Of a stretch of 64,000 nt of DNA, positions 59,401-64,000 are shown piece by piece. Below the pieces are notes generated by a model. That model saw only the letters and a program-made list of their open reading frames with translations, made no database searches and had not been told where the DNA came from. The stretch is from positions 45,569,395 to 45,633,394 of the forward strand of contig OY855905.1 in the NCBI GenBank assembly GCA_963693305.1, in the 5' to 3' direction. A program made the translations under genes and the position numbers. Numbering within the stretch: the stretch's first letter is position 1; each line of letters opens with the position of its first letter. This DNA is from Meandrina meandrites (Eukaryota > Cnidaria > Anthozoa > Scleractinia > Meandrinidae).

Positions 59401-62400
59401 TAATTTGCTCCAAATCGGCAATATTTAACTTTTATTCGGTTTCTCGAGGATTCTTTCAATGGACCGATTCCATTTTAATGTATACAGACTGGAATGCATG
59501 CATGCATTTACAAAAATACATCAAAGTTGACAAATCATTTATTATACATTTAAGTAATTAACATTATAACACTAATAACTGTACACTGATCGAAGGACCT
59601 TCTTGAAAGTGGATACCGAATACTCATATTTGGGAAAATAACTATTTTGAAGAGAAAATAATGCAACAATACATACATGTTCATTGAGCCTTGATGGATT
59701 GCATTAATTGGGTTGCATGAAAACAGCTCATTTTATATTTGCACCTCAAAATAAGTGACTGAAAGTTTATTAAACTTGAAATAAGTATCTGTCAAATTAA
59801 TTTGTAATTTGCTGTAGCCATTCAGTCTTGTTTGACTCGTCATGAAACCATGAACCAAAATCAGTAACATTTTGCCCACATTGTATTTACGCCACATAAT
59901 ACTTGTTCTAAAATTAGCACAGTTTATATTGGAATAGCTTCTTATTTTCTGCAAATGGCCTCTGCCGCAGACAGGAGCAACATGCAGCCAAAAATAATGG
60001 CATGTCAAAGCTCACATTCTGTTGCAGTACATGCTATGCCAAACAAAAGGTACATTGTTGATGTATATGTAATTCCATAAAGGGATTTAAATGGTAGTTG
60101 ACATAATTATGACCTCTGGTCACTTCTGCCACTGTTTACCTATATGTACTTGCATTTGAAGATTCATTCACCAACAATAATTTTTTTGTAAAATTATAAT
60201 TATTTTTTAAAACACATTGCAATTCATTTAATAAAGTACGATGACATGAGGGCCGATTGGACAATAAGATTAGCCATTCAGTAACAATTGTACGTACCAA
60301 ACCAGTGAGTAGGCCATTCCCGAGTTACCCTTTGAGTTGATTTGCATGAAAATGGACATGCAAGCGAAACTTATTTTAGACTCGTTTTGAGACAGAGCCA
60401 AAATTAACTCGGAAATGGCCTATTGAACTTGCTTTGTAGCACCACATTTGCTCCTATAATAAATTTATTCGAGTGGATATCATGCAACACTTAAAAAGAA
60501 ACAACAACATCAACAGCAGCAGCAGCAATAATACTTTCACCGAACTTTCACTGGTCTGGTATGCACTGCATGCAATTAATATTATACCTGACAAATTTAA
60601 TACAACTATCCTCCAAAATTAACCTGAGCCCAATTCTATGCACCTTTCCATAAAGGACAGTCCAGTCTATCTCGCAAGTGAAAATAATTACTGGCCCTCC
60701 CAAATCCTATTGTTCTCTCTGCGATATATCAACGATGGTGGTAGCGACTCAAATCGTTGGTGTAATGCAGAGAGAAAAATAGCGTTTTAGGAGGGTCAAT
60801 AATTATAATAGATAATTACTTCAGTTCGCAACATTATTGGATATAATACTGTGAACCATAGTATTTATCTATTTAGTAATGACACCCACTACTTGTACAT
60901 GTACTGGTTCAGTAGAACCCTGCTGGCCATGAGACCACATCACAGCAACTTTCTTTTAGCTCCAATGTATTCTCACTAACTGTTTTTCTTTATATTCAAG
61001 AACCCTTGATTTTGGTGGTCTGTTGGGAGTCAGATCAAGTGGGTTTCACTGTGCATCTTTCATGGTGCTGAATAACAAACTACAATTCTGTCGATCGACA
61101 TCTTACTCTAACTACATGCAACTCAAGCCTTCATTCTACATGTACAGTACATTGTACTATGTTTTTTTTTTTCAAAATATAATTGCCATTGTAAGCACAA
61201 CACAGAACTTGTGCCACCCATGTGACAAAGCGAGGCAAGATATAAAAAATGTCAAAATATTATATTACTGCTTCCATTTTAAATGTCAACTGGATAGGTA
61301 AGAACATCAGAGTGACTTGCAGGCAGAATTTCCTTTTTTTCCTTATTATTTAATCTACATGTACTTTGCATGACATCCTACATGTAAAAGTCACTTGAAG
61401 AGTCAATAACTGATCTCTCCAATTCATATTATCAACAGGTCTTTCTTCTGAAAAAAGAACGTGGAAATACTAGAAAAAAGACAATGGGCTGCCAGGTAGA
61501 AGATAATTATAATATTCCAAATCATTGTCAACAGTGCCAACACTGACAGCTTTTTTCAAATCAAATTTTGCATGCTTCAAGATTTATACACCGAATGCAA
61601 CAGACACTAATATTCCATGCTTCGCACTCTGATGTTACACCCAGTATGTTGCACAATATAAATTTGAGAAAAAAATCAAATTAAGAAAGTTGAAATTACT
61701 TTCAGGCCATCAAAATGCACAAGTTTCACAAACATGCATAATCCTGTTAATATGTACCTGTACATGCAGCAATCACAGACACAGGCCCATCCACACTATG
61801 CATTTTCACACTGCCTACTGTCCACACTGATACGATAAAAAATGTTTACTGTTTTCACAGAAAATGAATACAATTGAAAATGCTATTCAGAGTAGAGACA
61901 TTTAAAAGCAGAGACCTATTGTATCAGTGTGGACAATGCATGCAGGCCAAAAAACATCCGAGTAAAATGCATTGACCTTGATGCATAAGTGCAAACAGGG
62001 CCACAGTCAGTTATTTTGGAAACCGTTTAATACCTAAGAGCGATCAACAGCCAGCTTCTCCTCACAGTATCAATACACAACCAAGTACCAGGTTAGGAGA
62101 ATTGCTTGCAAAGTGATGAACACCAAAGGAAAACAAGTAAACTACATTCTGCCAACATGAATATTGTACTATAAGAAAATGTGTGGAGATCAGTAATGGG
62201 AATTTGCATGTTGATACTGGGACTAAATGTGGAGGAAAAAGTACCATGTAGTTTTTGCTTGAGGTAAACTTGTGTTATGAGGGTTCCTTCAATTTCGCAA
62301 TTAGCCTGCACGATTAAAAATCACTGAAAGTTGCTCGACATACATGTACAGTGACATCCCGCTTTTAACAGCACTTCAACACAAATTAAACAATAATTTT

Positions 62401-62547
62401 TCCAGTCTTTTTCTAGACTATTCATTTCTAACATTAATATACTAATGAAATATGCAATACCTTTGAAAAAGGTTCTGTTAGAAGGAAACAGAAGGGCTTA
62501 TAGCCCAATATGTATTTGTGCAACAATAGACTAAGGCTTTTTGTAAG
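59401..62547 (-). other. RAB11 3' UTR and downstream sequence
   Basis: No coding exon was found on either strand in these 3.1 kb of AT-rich sequence. Possible AATAAA signals on the minus strand occur near 59537 and 59767, so the RAB11 3' UTR could be as long as 3 kb or may end earlier. The true end was not determined. Confidence 0.45.
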
Positions 62548-63420
62548 CTAAGCATTACAACATTGAACTTTCTTTTTGTGGTCAGCCTCATTTGTCGGCT
62601 GTACGTGAATAGTCTGCACATTGTTACTTGGTTGGTTTCCATCTGAACCTGGAGAGTCGTGGATTTGCTTTTGGGACACAATGTGGTAGATTTCTGAAAG
62701 ACAAAAACAAAAAGTATGACATTAACATTAGTCTAAAAACGATTTTTGCGTATTAAAATATATGGCATAAAGTACATGTATAAACTTTGTAACCTAGCAG
62801 AAGGGCCAAACTTGGGAATATCTAGACTGAAAAACATTTTGATACAAAGGAAAGCAAAAATCAAAATGAAACTACATGTAGTTTGAAACTATAAGGACAA
62901 AACCTGAATTCGACCACAACATATACATGTACACACTGTATAACCCAGCTAAATCTCTCAATTTAATTGGGTGCAGCTGTTTTCTGTACAGCTGAAATGT
63001 TAGTAGAAATGGTCGACATTTTTACATGTAGGTCAGGGCCACTGAATCATTTCAAGGATAGAGAGGCAGGACAAATAAGAATAACCAGTACAATGCATAC
63101 AGTCAACTCTCTCTTAACGGACACCTCTACAAGACGGACACCTTGTGTTGTCCCATTCCTGCCGTTTTTTTCAGTCATTTAACTGAAACTAAACTTCCTA
63201 TAAGACAGACACCTCTCTTAGACGGACAGTTTGAGCTGGTCCCGACAGTGTCTGTTTTAGAGAGAGTTGAGAGAATTACATTCAGCATTCAAATACAATC
63301 AACCATGACCTTGGATCACTAACTGTCAATTATCCTGACCTGTTAAAATGTTATGAAATGCCACCTCTACATTTGTTGAATCCAGAGCTGATGTCTCGAT
63401 GAATGAAAGACCATTTTTTT
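62548..63420 (-). CDS. RAB11: Ras-related protein RAB11, last two exons
   Basis: RAB11 is the small GTPase of recycling endosomes. Exon 63340-63420 encodes [20 protein letters not shown], which contains the ETSAL (G5, nucleotide-binding) motif, and continues to HNILT. Exon 62548-62693 continues in phase as [13 protein letters not shown], then a variable linker and KKKVQCCNA with TAG. The double cysteine is the geranylgeranylation site. The order and the STNVE...IYxIVS signature identify RAB11 rather than other Rabs; RAB11A and RAB11B cannot be separated in this lineage. The exon before 63420 must end in phase 1 with G. All upstream exons, including P-loop and switch regions, lie beyond the right edge. 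Confidence 0.93.
63100..63275. mobile_element. Pogo-like MITE, second type
   Basis: The left end is TA|CAGTCAACTCTCTCTTAACG and is followed by gacggacacc. The right part mirrors it (cttagacggacag, then gtctgttttagagagagttga), but the last bases are degenerate. It is related in design to the element at 54457, with a different terminal sequence. It lies just downstream of a RAB11 exon, in the intron between the two visible exons. Confidence 0.7.
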
Positions 63421-64000
63421 CTACAATAAATCAAAAAAACAAATCATTACATTTGCCATCTGACAGGATAGCCAAATAAACCTAAAGGAAACAGTGTATA
63501 TCAACTAGCTTACTTTCATGTAGCACACTGTACATTTAAAAATGAATTGAAATTCAAATTTCTGTAATAATTTTTTTTTAACAGTTGTGTCTAACGCGAT
63601 TTGGCAAATCATTAACCTTGATGACGTGTTCTGCTGAGAAATCTCATCATCAAGGGTTTCATTAAGGTTTGGAGCACGTGGGTATAGGAGTTTGCACCCA
63701 TGCAAAGTATCAGCAATGCCCCACCCTTTTTGGTAAACTGAAGTCAGTTCAGATGTTAAAAACAACTGGGCAAAGTCCTGTTCACGGTCAGTCAATTTGC
63801 CTGGTGCCTGGTGCCTGGTGCTTATGGTGCCACAGAAAGCTCAACCTAGTCTTACAGTACCGCTCAAAAGTAAGTTACCTCCTCTCGTCTCATTTCTCTT
63901 GAGATGAGACTCTTCTCAAGAGATGGGTATCTCGTCTCGAGAGACAAGTGTCTCGTCTCGAGAGAATCATTGAAGCAGAAGGGCCAAACACTGCAGCCAA
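63421..64000 (-). other. RAB11 intron
   Basis: The acceptor attgtag ends at 63421, and no further RAB11 exon is seen up to the window edge. A palindromic aaccttgatgac/atcatcaaggg repeat lies at 63616-63660 and repeated gagatgagac/gtctcgtctcgag blocks lie at 63880-63965. Confidence 0.55.

Overview
The window is animal nuclear DNA: AT-rich, with split genes, GT-AG introns, tRNA-derived SINEs, many small inverted-repeat transposons and long microsatellites. The gene content fits an anthozoan cnidarian, probably a stony coral: an astacin protease joined to a sea-urchin-egg-lectin (SUEL) domain, a second SUEL lectin beside it, and a TRPA1-like channel. The species cannot be fixed from the sequence alone. 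All gene models here were built by joining exons by hand so that splice sites, phase and family alignment agree.

Layout. 1147-13190 (+): the 3' two thirds of CSDE1/UNR, a cytoplasmic RNA-binding protein of tandem cold-shock domains; 18 exons are visible and its first exons lie before the window. 24059-15396 (-): a nine-exon secreted astacin metalloprotease with a C-terminal SUEL lectin domain; its 3.7 kb last intron is filled with nested inverted-repeat elements. 28314-26837 (-): a three-exon lectin-only relative with the same first-exon length and matching final exon, broken by one apparent frameshift. 52716-31833 (-): a complete 28-exon TRPA1-type ankyrin channel of 1198 residues. 52929-54113 (+): a small unrecognised two-exon gene, head to head with TRPA1 across a 212 bp gap. 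63420-62548 (-): the last two exons of RAB11, continuing beyond the right edge.

The genes do not form one pathway. CSDE1 and RAB11 are housekeeping genes for mRNA control and recycling-endosome traffic. The protease-lectin and the lectin are secreted and could act at the surface, in mucus, in matrix or in defence. TRPA1 is a plasma-membrane cation channel. The links are local: tandem duplication or exon sharing between the two lectin genes, and a shared promoter region between TRPA1 and the small gene.

The rest is introns and intergenic DNA rich in repeats: at least three tRNA-headed SINE types, TA-flanked pogo-like elements, one hAT-like element with an exact 8 bp target duplication, a LINE 3' fragment and several simple repeats. 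No rRNA, CRISPR array, intact transposase or clear functional tRNA gene was found.
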